Below are positions 8,001 to 15,905 of a stretch of 64,000 nucleotides of DNA, one piece after another. The position numbers and the translations under genes were made by a program. The notes below the pieces were generated by a model that did no database searches, was not told the origin of the DNA, and saw only the letters and a program-made list of their open reading frames with translations. Within the stretch, counting starts at the first letter, position 1. Each line of letters begins with the position of its first letter. The stretch is from Pelagibacterium nitratireducens (GTDB taxonomy: Bacteria > Pseudomonadota > Alphaproteobacteria > Rhizobiales > Devosiaceae), in contig NZ_CP146275.1 of the NCBI RefSeq assembly GCF_037044555.1, positions 558,001 to 622,000 of the forward strand, read 5' to 3'.

Positions 8001-8030
8001 AATTATATGATCATTATTGTCAATTATTGT
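8001..8030 (-). promoter_or_regulatory. AT-rich promoter/operator region of the binding-protein gene
   Basis: On the minus strand this reads as an AT-rich block with a TTGACA hexamer, the self-complementary ATGATCAT and a TATAAT hexamer, standing out from the GC-rich surroundings. It resembles Fur-type operators loosely, but matches no exact consensus, and the two hexamers are too close (10 bases) to form one promoter. Confidence 0.3.
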
Positions 8031-8183
8031 TGCATGTCCCTGTATTGATGGCGGCAGCCGATCGGTCAGCCGGAAAAACCCTTCTATTGTCGGGTTTGCC
8101 CGTCCTGGCCAAATTTGCTGCGCTAAACTGGTCGTGATGGATCCGTAATGAAGCGCTAACTTTTGCTGACGTAGGGAGCAGCA

Positions 8184-9041
8184 ATGGAGATAGCGCTCAC
8201 GGAAAGAACGATGATGTATGTCGATGATATCCTGCTTGTCATCGGGATCGGGCTGCATCTGCTTGCCCTGGGCACGGTGCGGTCGATCACCGGCCTGCTG
8301 GGCAAATCGAGCGCATTGCGGCGTCATTGGATGTCGCTTGGTGCGGTCATCACATCCTTTGCCATAGGCTATGTGGCGCTGATCGTTCTGTGGGAAGGGC
8401 GGGCGCTGGTCGCCAACGATCTGGTGGCGCTGATGCTGCTGCTGGCCGGTGCCTTCACCATGGCGGTGACGCGATTGTCATTCATCACCACCAGCGATGT
8501 CGTGCGGATCGCCAAGCTCGAACGCGACGCCATCGAGGATCCGCTGACCGGCATCTACAATCGGCGCTATCTCGAGAGCAAACTCGAAGAGGAGGTCGGC
8601 CGCTCGACACGGCTCAATACACCCCTCTCGGCCATGATGATCGATCTCGACCATTTCAAGCATGTCAACGACACCTATGGCCATGAGGTCGGTGACCAGG
8701 TGCTGCGCCATGTCTGTTCGCTGATTGTGTCTTCGGTCCGGCCCGGCGACAGCGTCGTGCGTTATGGCGGCGAAGAGTTTGTCGTTCTGGCGCCCAACTG
8801 CCCGGCCGGGGACGCTTTTGTCCTGGGCGAGCGGATGCGCGAAAAGATCGCCGGATCCAGGCTCAGCCTGCCGGGCGGGCAGGATCTGACGGTGACCGCC
8901 AGTATCGGGGTGTCCTCGTTGACGACGGACAGTTCAGGGGCGGAAATGCTGCGGGCGGCCGATATGGCGCTCTACAGGGCCAAGCGCGAGGGACGAAACC
9001 GGCTCTGCATTGCCCCGGCCGGCAGCCCGGCTCCTGCCTGA
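8184..9041 (+). CDS. Membrane-anchored diguanylate cyclase (GGDEF)
   Basis: A 285-residue protein that should make cyclic di-GMP from two GTP. About three transmembrane helices occupy residues 14-94, with no large sensory loop. The GGDEF domain follows: DPLTGIYNRRYLE, DLDHFKHVND and the active-site loop GGEEF (about residue 195). The inhibitory I-site RPGD stands exactly five residues before GGEEF, so product feedback inhibition is expected. GGGAG lies eight bases before the ATG. No EAL domain is present. It lies between the binding protein and the LuxR-type regulator as a single gene on the plus strand. Confidence 0.9.
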   Translation: MEIALTERTMMYVDDILLVIGIGLHLLALGTVRSITGLLGKSSALRRHWMSLGAVITSFAIGYVALIVLWEGRALVANDLVALMLLLAGAFTMAVTRLSFITTSDVVRIAKLERDAIEDPLTGIYNRRYLESKLEEEVGRSTRLNTPLSAMMIDLDHFKHVNDTYGHEVGDQVLRHVCSLIVSSVRPGDSVVRYGGEEFVVLAPNCPAGDAFVLGERMREKIAGSRLSLPGGQDLTVTASIGVSSLTTDSSGAEMLRAADMALYRAKREGRNRLCIAPAGSPAPA

Positions 9042-9303
9042 ACGGTTTTTGCGGCCTGACGGGCGCGCAGCGCGGCTGTCGAACGATGCCGGTTCATGCG
9101 GCATTGCTGGATGCTTGCGACCCGTGGGGCGCACATCAGTTGTCGGTTTGAGGCAGCAAATTTTCACGGAGTAATAGTGCCTGGCCGTGGCCGACTAAAC
9201 AGCGGAGCCTGTGTGGTCGCGATGTCAATACTGTTACGGGTTTGCCAGATACAGTGAAATGCTCTTAAATACAAATATGTGAGGGGCTTTTGGGAGACGG
9301 GGC

Positions 9304-10407
9304 ATGTTGCCTGAGGGTGTTCGTGCCGCTTTTGACGGACTTTATGAGGCCGGGTTTGAGCGCGGGCTGTGGCAGGCGGGGCTGGCGCAATTGTGCGATG
9401 CGATCGGGGCGGATTCGGCCATCACGGTGCCACGGGTGGCGGCCGAGGACACGATCAACCTGCCGTTTTCGTCCGATCTTGCCGAGTTTGCCGAACGCTT
9501 TGTCGTCGATGGATGGCATCTCGATGACTATCGGGCCAAACGCGGCTGGCCGCGGACCGACCGGGGGCAGACCATCGTCCTCGAGCAGGATATCGCGACC
9601 GAGGACGTTCACAGCGATAACCCCTACTATCAGGAACTGATGCTGCCTTTCGACAAGAAATGGTGGGGAGGGATCACTTTTAATACGCCCGAGCGTCAGT
9701 ATGTGCTGTCGGTGTTTCGCGGCGAAAAAGCGGAAATGTTTTCCGAAGAGGACCGTCGGCTTTTCGGGGTCGTTTCAGGTCATCTGGCGCGGGTCGTAAC
9801 GACGGCCGAGCGTGTGGGCTGGGTGCAGACGACGCTGGGACTGGGCATGCTCGATGCGCTGGACGAGGCCGCGATCCTGCTCGACAGCCAGGGCTTGGTG
9901 ATCGAAATGACCCGCGGCGCCGAGCGGTTGATGGGGGACAGTCTGACGGTGCTTGGCCGCACGGTGACATCTTACAATCGGGCGGCGGCCCGCTCCGTTT
10001 CGGCGGCCATAAAGAAGGTGGTTGCCCAAGGGCCCGACGAATCGGGGCCGCTGCGCATCGAACGGCCCGGTCGGCGTCCATTGCTGCTCGATGTGCTGCC
10101 GGTGCCAAACCGGTTTGACGGCGTGTTCTTTTTTGCGCGGTTCATCGTTTTGCTGACCGATCTCGACCGTCAGCCACTGCCCAGTGCCGCGCTGCTCAAA
10201 AGGGCGTACGGGCTTACCCCGGCCGAAGCCCGGATTGCGCTTGAACTTACATCCGGTCTGAGCCTGACAGAGGCGGCGGAGAAATGCGGGATGGGCCGGG
10301 AAACGGCCAAGACGCATCTCAATTCCATATTTTTCAAGACCGACACCAACCGGCAAAGCGCTCTTGTCGGGCTGGTTCGCTCGATCACGGCCCGGCGGCC
10401 CGGCTGA
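9304..10407 (+). CDS. LuxR-type HTH transcriptional regulator
   Basis: A 367-residue regulator. The last 65 residues form a LuxR/GerE DNA-binding domain: LTPAEARIALELTSG (about 303-317) and AEKCGMGRETAKTHLNSIFFKTDTN split as helix-turn-helix. The N-terminal 290 residues have no receiver-type aspartate site; they look like a PAS/GAF-like sensing region (VLSVFRGEKAEMFSEED; EAAILLDSQGLVIEMTRGAE). This layout is common in alphaproteobacteria for orphan regulators of unknown signal. It lies 160 bases before the surface lipoprotein gene on the same strand and could control it. GGGAG is placed before the ATG. Confidence 0.8.
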   Translation: MLPEGVRAAFDGLYEAGFERGLWQAGLAQLCDAIGADSAITVPRVAAEDTINLPFSSDLAEFAERFVVDGWHLDDYRAKRGWPRTDRGQTIVLEQDIATEDVHSDNPYYQELMLPFDKKWWGGITFNTPERQYVLSVFRGEKAEMFSEEDRRLFGVVSGHLARVVTTAERVGWVQTTLGLGMLDALDEAAILLDSQGLVIEMTRGAERLMGDSLTVLGRTVTSYNRAAARSVSAAIKKVVAQGPDESGPLRIERPGRRPLLLDVLPVPNRFDGVFFFARFIVLLTDLDRQPLPSAALLKRAYGLTPAEARIALELTSGLSLTEAAEKCGMGRETAKTHLNSIFFKTDTNRQSALVGLVRSITARRPG

Positions 10408-10567
10408 TAACTGCGGGCGGGTCCGATTTCGATCGCCGCCGCGTTTGCCTCCCCCGGTTGGGGGATATTGCGACCCTTGAGCGGTTGCTAGCGTCCTTTC
10501 CGACAGAAATCCGATCGTGCGGCAGCTTTGGTTGCTGTGCGTTCGGAGGCAGCTTCAGGGGGACCCC

Positions 10568-11500
10568 ATGCGCAGATACGCTCCATTTTTCCTTATCGGC
10601 TTTTCGGCAATTCTGTTGGCGGGGTGCTCGTCAACAGGCGGGGGCGGTGCAGGCGGCGGGGGCGGTGGGGGAACGCCCTCGCCGGCACTGTTTGCCGCAT
10701 CGGCGGGCACGGCGAGCGAGGCGCTGGCGGACGGCGAGACGCTGATGGCGTACAACAGCCTGATGAGCTCTGGCGTCGAACACGACTTCGACGCAGACGA
10801 AACGCGGGCGCTCGATGACGCGACGTTCTCGATTGCCGCCAATGCCGAGGGCGGCCTCGATGTAACCATCGACGGCGTTCCCTACAGCTTTACCGCCGCC
10901 GACATCAGCGGGGGCGCCCTCGAGTTCGATGGGGGAGCGGGCGGGCCGTACTACCGGCTCGACAGCTGGGACGGGGATGTCGTCGACGTGCTCGATGTGT
11001 CCAGCACCGCCCACCATCAGGTGTGGAGCTATTTCTGGGATCCTGCGGGAGAAGCGACCAGCGGGTTTGCGGTCGTGGGCACGGAAGCCATGCCGGACGC
11101 TCTGGAGGGCAAGGCCAATGCCACATATTCGGGCTTTGCGGCTGCCGCGCTCACAGACAGCGCGACGTTCAACGACACCACCCGTATCGTGGGCGATTTG
11201 ACGATGGCGGCGGATTTCAACGCCGGTCAGATATCGGGCCTTGTCGACAATATCGAGGTGCTCGGAGCGGCGGCAGTGAGCGGGACGGTGGCCCTCAACA
11301 GCGCGGCAATTTCAGGGACGGGGTTCACCGGGACCATCACCCCCGACAGCGATTTGTTGACGGCGTTCTCGCTCGATAATCTGGGCGGCACCTATAGCGG
11401 CAAGTTCTATGGCGCGAACGGGCAGGAAGTCGGCGGCGTCATGGCGATCAGCGGCGACGAGACGGTCGGTACCGGCGCCTTCTCGGGCACCCAGGATTAA
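10568..11500 (+). CDS. TbpB-like surface lipoprotein (probable Slam substrate)
   Basis: A 310-residue lipoprotein. The signal peptide ends in the lipobox LLAGC (Cys about 20), followed by a poly-Gly tether of about 15 residues, typical of lipoproteins displayed on the outer surface. The rest is beta-rich, and the C-terminus holds the GGTYSGKFYGANGQEVGG pattern that marks the barrel of transferrin-binding-protein-B-like proteins (in which GxF(Y/F)G..A.E.GG recurs). AGGGGG lies six bases before the ATG at 10568; an upstream ATG at 10517 would spoil the signal peptide. The next gene encodes a Slam translocon, the machine that flips such lipoproteins to the cell surface. The ligand (iron carrier, heme or other) is not known. 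Confidence 0.75.
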   Translation: MRRYAPFFLIGFSAILLAGCSSTGGGGAGGGGGGGTPSPALFAASAGTASEALADGETLMAYNSLMSSGVEHDFDADETRALDDATFSIAANAEGGLDVTIDGVPYSFTAADISGGALEFDGGAGGPYYRLDSWDGDVVDVLDVSSTAHHQVWSYFWDPAGEATSGFAVVGTEAMPDALEGKANATYSGFAAAALTDSATFNDTTRIVGDLTMAADFNAGQISGLVDNIEVLGAAAVSGTVALNSAAISGTGFTGTITPDSDLLTAFSLDNLGGTYSGKFYGANGQEVGGVMAISGDETVGTGAFSGTQD

Positions 11501-11520
11501 TTGCGGGCCTCCAACCTGTA

Positions 11521-11558
11521 ACGGGTACGGCATGATCGTGCCGTACCCGTCTGTTTTT
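11521..11558 (+). terminator. Hairpin terminator/attenuator between lipoprotein and Slam genes
   Basis: ACGGGTACGGCA (11521-11532) pairs perfectly with TGCCGTACCCGT (11539-11550) around a six-base loop, followed by CTGTTTTT. It is a good intrinsic terminator placed 13 bases before the Slam start, so it would make lipoprotein mRNA in excess over Slam mRNA. Confidence 0.75.
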
Positions 11559-11570
11559 GGGATACAGGCG

Positions 11571-12854
11571 ATGCGTATTGCGATCCTTATGGTGGCTCTT
11601 GTTCTGGGATTGGCGGGCACGGCGGCCGGTCGCGAACCCGACGGCGCCTTGCTGGCACGCTTTATGGCCTCGGGGGACTATGGTGGGGCCCGCGCCCATC
11701 TTGCCGCCACTGTAACCGAGCCGGCGCTGCATGCGCTTCATCGTACCCATCTCGAAGGGCTGATCGCCCGGCAGCAGGGCAGGAACGCTGAGGCCGCCGC
11801 GCTGTTTCGCGCCGTGCTGGCCATCGAGCCGGGTTTCGTTGCGGCGCGTGTCGAACTGGCCAGAAGCCTGCTCGCCATGCGCAGTTTCGAGGGCGCACAG
11901 CACCATCTGGACATCCTGGCGCTCCACCCCGATGACGAAATCGGTAGCCTTGCGCAGTCGGGCCTCGACCATATCAGGGCCAATCGCGGTTATGGCGCCG
12001 AGATGCATTTTTCCATAGCGCCATCGAGCAATCTCAACAGGGGCAGTTCGCACCAGACTTTTGCCGCTGGCGGACTGGCCTTTGCGATCGATCCAGATTC
12101 GCGCCGGACGGCTGGGACGGCGATAACGATCGGTGGGAGCGCCTATCACAGCTCCAATCTGCCCAACGGGCAGACCATCGTTGCAAGCGCTGCGGCGGAT
12201 CTGACCACCGATATCGAGGGAACGCGCGCCGAACAGATATCGCTGAGCACCGGACTGAGTTGGCAGGGCCGTATCGGCAATGGCCGATTTGCGCTCGGCC
12301 CGATTGCCGATGCGACCTATCGGGGGCTCGAGCCCCACCTTGTGCGCTATGGGCTGAGCGGGAAACTCGATGTTCTTGCCGGGCCGCAAAACCTTGTGGG
12401 GTTAAGCTTTACCGCTTTGGGCCAGGACTACGCCTCGCAGGCCTATCGTGACGGGTTTCGGGTGCTGGCCGGTGCGCAATTGACCCATGCGTTCAGCCCG
12501 ACGGTGCGGGCAAGTCTTTCAGTGGGCATGGACATCGAACGCACGCAAAGGGCCCATCTCGACCGGGACGGGGTGTCTGGCGAAGTGCGGGTGGCGAGCG
12601 ATTGGCGGGGCGGATTTTCGACTTCGCTTTTTGCACGCTATGCCAGGGACCAGTATCTGGGGAACTATCCGGGCACCGGCACGCCGCGCCTCGATGATCG
12701 GCTGAGCGCGGGGGTTACGGTCTCGAACAGCCGGATCGATCTTGGCGGTTTTACCCCGGCGCTCACCTACAGCTATACGCGGCAGTTTTCCAATGTGAGC
12801 TTTTTCGACCATGACAGCCATGATGTCAGCCTGGGGTTGACCAAGGCGTTCTAG
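11571..12854 (+). CDS. Slam-type surface lipoprotein assembly modifier (TPR + DUF560 barrel)
   Basis: A 427-residue outer-membrane protein. After a signal peptide (MRIAILMVALVLGLAG) the N-terminal third is helical with tetratricopeptide-like repeats (HLEGLIARQQGRNAEAAALF; FVAARVELARSLLAM). From about residue 145 the sequence turns into beta-strands ending in SYTRQFSN..FFDHD...VSLGLTKAF, the C-terminus seen in Slam proteins. In Neisseria, Slam moves TbpB, HpuA and similar lipoproteins to the cell surface; here the adjacent upstream gene is such a lipoprotein. The start is the ATG at 11571; longer in-frame starts lie inside the preceding gene and hairpin. The barrel is the firmest part of the call; substrate matching is inferred from adjacency. 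Confidence 0.78.
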   Translation: MRIAILMVALVLGLAGTAAGREPDGALLARFMASGDYGGARAHLAATVTEPALHALHRTHLEGLIARQQGRNAEAAALFRAVLAIEPGFVAARVELARSLLAMRSFEGAQHHLDILALHPDDEIGSLAQSGLDHIRANRGYGAEMHFSIAPSSNLNRGSSHQTFAAGGLAFAIDPDSRRTAGTAITIGGSAYHSSNLPNGQTIVASAAADLTTDIEGTRAEQISLSTGLSWQGRIGNGRFALGPIADATYRGLEPHLVRYGLSGKLDVLAGPQNLVGLSFTALGQDYASQAYRDGFRVLAGAQLTHAFSPTVRASLSVGMDIERTQRAHLDRDGVSGEVRVASDWRGGFSTSLFARYARDQYLGNYPGTGTPRLDDRLSAGVTVSNSRIDLGGFTPALTYSYTRQFSNVSFFDHDSHDVSLGLTKAF

Positions 12855-12919
12855 GACCGTGATCGCACGGCAATTGCCGGTTCCCATCACCCTCCGATTT
12901 TGCTAAGCGCTATGGCCGT

Positions 12920-12996
12920 GGTCCCGTAGCTCAGCAGGATAGAGCATCAGATTCCTAATCTGAGGGTCACTGGTTCGAATCCAGTCGGGATCACCA
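12920..12996 (+). tRNA. tRNA-Arg (anticodon CCT)
   Basis: A 77-base tRNA with a 7-bp acceptor stem (GGTCCCG/CGGGATC, one G-U), D arm around AGCTCAGCAGGATAGAGC, anticodon stem TCAGA/TCTGA with loop TTCCTAA giving anticodon CCT, T-loop GGTTCGAATCC and encoded CCA at 12994-12996. It reads AGG codons. No integrase or duplicated 3' end is seen nearby, so it shows no sign of use as an attachment site in this window. Confidence 0.97.
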
Positions 12997-13021
12997 TTTT
13001 CGTGCCGCGCCGTCGAGCGGC

Positions 13022-13138
13022 TCAACCCAGCAGCACCCAGCGGATGAGAAGGCCAACCACGGTTACCGTGCCCACGCCGGCCGCCCACAATCCGGCAAAC
13101 CACAAAAGGCGGGTGCCGAGCTGTTGTGCTTTTTTCAA
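13022..13138 (-). CDS. Small cytochrome bd oxidase subunit (DUF2474/CydX-like)
   Basis: A 38-residue single-helix membrane protein. It starts at a TTG (13136-13138) that overlaps the TGA stop of cydB, so translation is coupled. A short basic N-terminus (MKKAQQLGTR) precedes one transmembrane helix rich in Trp, Gly and Val (LLWFAGLWAAGVG, then VTVVGLLIRWVLLG). Size, sequence style and position directly after cydB match DUF2474, the small protein found with cyanide-insensitive bd-type oxidases and analogous to CydX, which stabilises the heme centres. Confidence 0.75.
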   Translation of the reverse strand: MKKAQQLGTRLLWFAGLWAAGVGTVTVVGLLIRWVLLG

Positions 13139-14139
13139 TGGTAGCCCTCGTCGGGGTCCACCTTGCCGCGAAACACCCAATAGGCATAGCCGGTATAGGC
13201 CAGGATGATGGGCACCAGCACCAGCGCTCCGACAAGCAGGAACAACAGGCTGGAATCGGGGGCGGCGGCCTCTTCAATGGTCAGCGCCGTTGGCACGATA
13301 TAGGGATAGAAACTGATCCCGAGCCCCGCAAAGCTCACCACGAACAGGCCCAGGGCAGCAAGGAACGGCTGCAGGTGTTTGTCGCGCGTCAGCCCGTGCC
13401 AGAGCGCCAGGGCGCAGCCAGCCAGAAGCAGGGGGACGATGTAGGAGAACAGGGACGCAGGGAAGGTGAACCAGCGTTCGAAATAGACAATGGAGATAAA
13501 CGGGCTCCAGAGCGAGACGATACCGATCAGACCGAGCATGGCAATGCCGGTGATCATGGCGTAGCGCCGGGCGGTGGCCTGCAATTTTCCGCCGGTCTTG
13601 AGGTTGAGCCATGTCGCGCCCAACAGCGCATAGCCGATGACCACGGAAAGTCCGGTGACGATCGAGAACGGGGTGAGCCAGTCCCACCAGCCGCCCGCAT
13701 ATTCACGGTCAACGATGTTTATGCCCTGAACCAGAGCGCCGAGCGCGATCCCCTGCATGAACGCCGATACCGTGGATCCGATCCAGAATCCCGTGTCCCA
13801 GAAATTGGCCCAGCGGACGGTGCGCCAGCGGAATTCGAAGGCGACGCCGCGAAAGACCAGGCCCAGCAGCATCAGGATTATGGGCATATAGAGCGCCGGC
13901 AACACCGTTGCATACACCACCGGGAAGACCGCCATAAGCCCGCCGCCGCCAAGCACCAGCCAGGTCTCGTTGCCGTCCCAGACCGGCGCAATGGAATTGG
14001 TCATGATGTTGCGGTCGTGACGGCTGGGGAAGAAAGGGAAAAGGATGCCCACCCCCAGGTCGAACCCGTCGAGAACCACGTAGGCGAGCACGGCAAAGGC
14101 AATCAGCCCCGCCCAGACCGTCGGCAGATCAATCGGCAC
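13135..14139 (-). CDS. cydB: Cytochrome bd-type ubiquinol oxidase subunit II
   Basis: A 334-residue integral membrane protein with about eight or nine helices. It begins at a GTG (14137-14139), with AAGGAGG six bases upstream, giving PIDLPTVWAGLIAFAVLAYV, the usual CydB start; an upstream ATG would add 32 unlikely residues. Diagnostic segments are VVLDGFDLGVGIL (about 19-31), IAPVWDGNETWLVLGGG and FRGVAFEFRWR. With CydA it forms the quinol oxidase that reduces oxygen to water without pumping protons. It overlaps cydA by 11 bases and the small subunit gene by 4. Confidence 0.93.
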   Translation of the reverse strand: MPIDLPTVWAGLIAFAVLAYVVLDGFDLGVGILFPFFPSRHDRNIMTNSIAPVWDGNETWLVLGGGGLMAVFPVVYATVLPALYMPIILMLLGLVFRGVAFEFRWRTVRWANFWDTGFWIGSTVSAFMQGIALGALVQGINIVDREYAGGWWDWLTPFSIVTGLSVVIGYALLGATWLNLKTGGKLQATARRYAMITGIAMLGLIGIVSLWSPFISIVYFERWFTFPASLFSYIVPLLLAGCALALWHGLTRDKHLQPFLAALGLFVVSFAGLGISFYPYIVPTALTIEEAAAPDSSLLFLLVGALVLVPIILAYTGYAYWVFRGKVDPDEGYH

Positions 14140-15550
14140 GATCGCCTCCTTCGCGGATGGTATTTTCCTGGGCCGGACCGGGGTTGATGCCGCTGGCGCG
14201 GTGCGGGCCGCGTTCGAGTTCGCGATCGTCTTCAAGAACCGGCGTGCGGTGCATCAGGCGCAGCAGGTAAAAGACCCCGGCGCCGAAGACGAAGAAATAG
14301 ACGATGACGAATGCGGTCAGCGATGCCCCCACGGCCGGAGCGTCGACCGGCGAGAGGCTCTCCGATGTCCGCATCAGGCCATAGACGGTGTAGGGCTGGC
14401 GGCCCACCTCGGTGGTGAACCACCCGGCGATGACCGCTACAAACCCCGAGGGACCCATGACCAGCGCGGCCCGGTGCAGCCAGCGCGCCTCGTAGAGCGT
14501 CTTGCGATAGCGGGCCCACAGCGACCAAATGCCGATCCCCAGCATCAAAAAGCCAATGCCGACCATGATGCGAAAGGCAAAGAAGGGGATCAGCGCGGGC
14601 GGGCGCTCATCCTCGGGAAAGGCTTTCAGACCCTCCACCCGGCCATCGAGATGATGGGTCAGGATCAAAGAGCCGAGATAGGGGATTTCGATGGCGAACC
14701 GGGTCTCCTCGGCCTCATCGTCGGGGATGCCGAACAGGATCAGCGGTGCGCCGTCGTGGCTGTCGTAATGGCCTTCCATGGCGGCGATCTTGGCCGGCTG
14801 GTGTTCGAGGGTGTTGAGCCCGTGCATGTCGCCGGCGAAAATCTGGATGGGGGTCACGACGGCGGCCATCCACATGGCCATGGAAAACATGATCCGTGCC
14901 TGCCGGTTGGTCCGGTCGCGCAGCAGGTGAAACGCCCCGACGGCCCCCACGGCAAAGGCGGTGGTCAGAAACGCGGCCAGAACGGTATGGGTCAGGCGGT
15001 AGGGGAAGGAGGGATTGAAGACGATCTCCCACCAGTTTTCCGGCACGAACCGGCCCAGCTCGTCGATGGAATAGCCGGCGGGGGTGTGCATCCAGGAATT
15101 GACCGACAAGATCCAGGTGGCCGAAACCAGCGTGCCAAAGGCAACCACGGCGACGGCGAACATATGGAGCCCTTCGCCGACGCGCTTGCGGCCGAACAGC
15201 ATGATGCCGAGAAACCCCGCCTCAAGGAAAAAGGCTGTGAGCACCTCATAGCCCATCAGCGGCCCGATCACCGCCCCGGCCCGCTCGGAAAACACCGACC
15301 AGTTGGTGCCGAACTGGTAGCTCATGACGATGCCCGACACCACGCCCATGCCAAAGGTGATGGCAAAGATCGTCTTCCAGTATTCGAAGAGGTTGAGATA
15401 GGCGGGGTCGCGCTTCCAGAGCCAGAGCGCGTTCAAAACCGCAAGGTAGCTCGCCGTGCCGATGGAAAAGGCCGGGAAGATGAAGTGGAAGGAAACCGTG
15501 AAAGCGAACTGGATCCGCGCCAGCAGTTCAGCCGTCTGTCCGTAGTCCAT
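14129..15550 (-). CDS. cydA: Cytochrome bd-type ubiquinol oxidase subunit I (cyanide-insensitive type)
   Basis: A 473-residue, nine-helix membrane protein that carries the hemes and quinol site. The N-terminal RIQFAFTVSFHFIFPAFSIG contains the expected His ligand, MGVVSGIVMSYQFGTNW and GYEVLTAFFLEAGFLGIM match CydA helices 2 and 3, and the C-terminal motif EVGRQPYTVYGLMRT has the form seen in the cyanide-insensitive (CioA) branch. The Q-loop is short, also as in CioA. GAGGTGAT lies before the ATG. It heads the three-gene operon cydA-cydB-small subunit. Such oxidases have high oxygen affinity or cyanide resistance and serve low oxygen or stress conditions. Confidence 0.94.
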   Translation of the reverse strand: MDYGQTAELLARIQFAFTVSFHFIFPAFSIGTASYLAVLNALWLWKRDPAYLNLFEYWKTIFAITFGMGVVSGIVMSYQFGTNWSVFSERAGAVIGPLMGYEVLTAFFLEAGFLGIMLFGRKRVGEGLHMFAVAVVAFGTLVSATWILSVNSWMHTPAGYSIDELGRFVPENWWEIVFNPSFPYRLTHTVLAAFLTTAFAVGAVGAFHLLRDRTNRQARIMFSMAMWMAAVVTPIQIFAGDMHGLNTLEHQPAKIAAMEGHYDSHDGAPLILFGIPDDEAEETRFAIEIPYLGSLILTHHLDGRVEGLKAFPEDERPPALIPFFAFRIMVGIGFLMLGIGIWSLWARYRKTLYEARWLHRAALVMGPSGFVAVIAGWFTTEVGRQPYTVYGLMRTSESLSPVDAPAVGASLTAFVIVYFFVFGAGVFYLLRLMHRTPVLEDDRELERGPHRASGINPGPAQENTIREGGDRAD

Positions 15551-15740
15551 GTATCACCTCGTAAGGGCTGACACATCAAACCGATCTTTTGGCTCAATTG
15601 CAAATGGCCGATGGCGGTAAGGCGCGCGGCATACTGCCCCAAGAGGTGGCTTGCCGCAGGGGCGGGCCAAACTATATGCACATCCGGGTCGGGGGTATGA
15701 TAAGCCCGGCCGTACGTGACATTGAACCGGAGCCCCGCCC

Positions 15741-15896
15741 ATGCCGTCCTCAGCGCTTGCAAAGCTTACCCGCGCCATTGAGGAGCTCGAGCGCACCGTG
15801 GCGGTCAACCGCTATACCGATGCCGACCGGATGGCCCTCAAATCCGAGCTTGAAACGCGCATCCAGCAAATCGACGAATTGCGCCAGCGGCTATAG
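15741..15896 (+). CDS. Small coiled-coil protein of unknown function
   Basis: A 51-residue open frame from ATG 15741 to TAG 15894-15896 in the gap between cydA and gloB. It has a GGAG nine bases upstream. The sequence is a single charged heptad-like helix (LTRAIEELERTVAVN; LKSELETRIQQIDELRQRL) with no hydrophobic segment, so it would be a short cytoplasmic coiled coil. It resembles in style small helical proteins such as SlyX or ZapA partners, but I cannot assign it. It converges on gloB with nine bases between stops. Confidence 0.5.
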   Translation: MPSSALAKLTRAIEELERTVAVNRYTDADRMALKSELETRIQQIDELRQRL

Positions 15897-15905
15897 CCGT
15901 TCGCT

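Noticed and set aside
8001..8025. TTGACA and TATAAT as one promoter on the minus strand
   Set aside because: The two hexamers are only 10 bases apart; 16-18 is needed.
12920..12996. tRNA-Arg as an integration site
   Set aside because: No integrase gene next to it and no repeat of its 3' end seen nearby.
13126..15571. Long plus-strand frames across cydA and cydB
   Set aside because: Antisense to the clear cytochrome subunits; composition is Gly/Arg/Asp-rich like other shadow frames.
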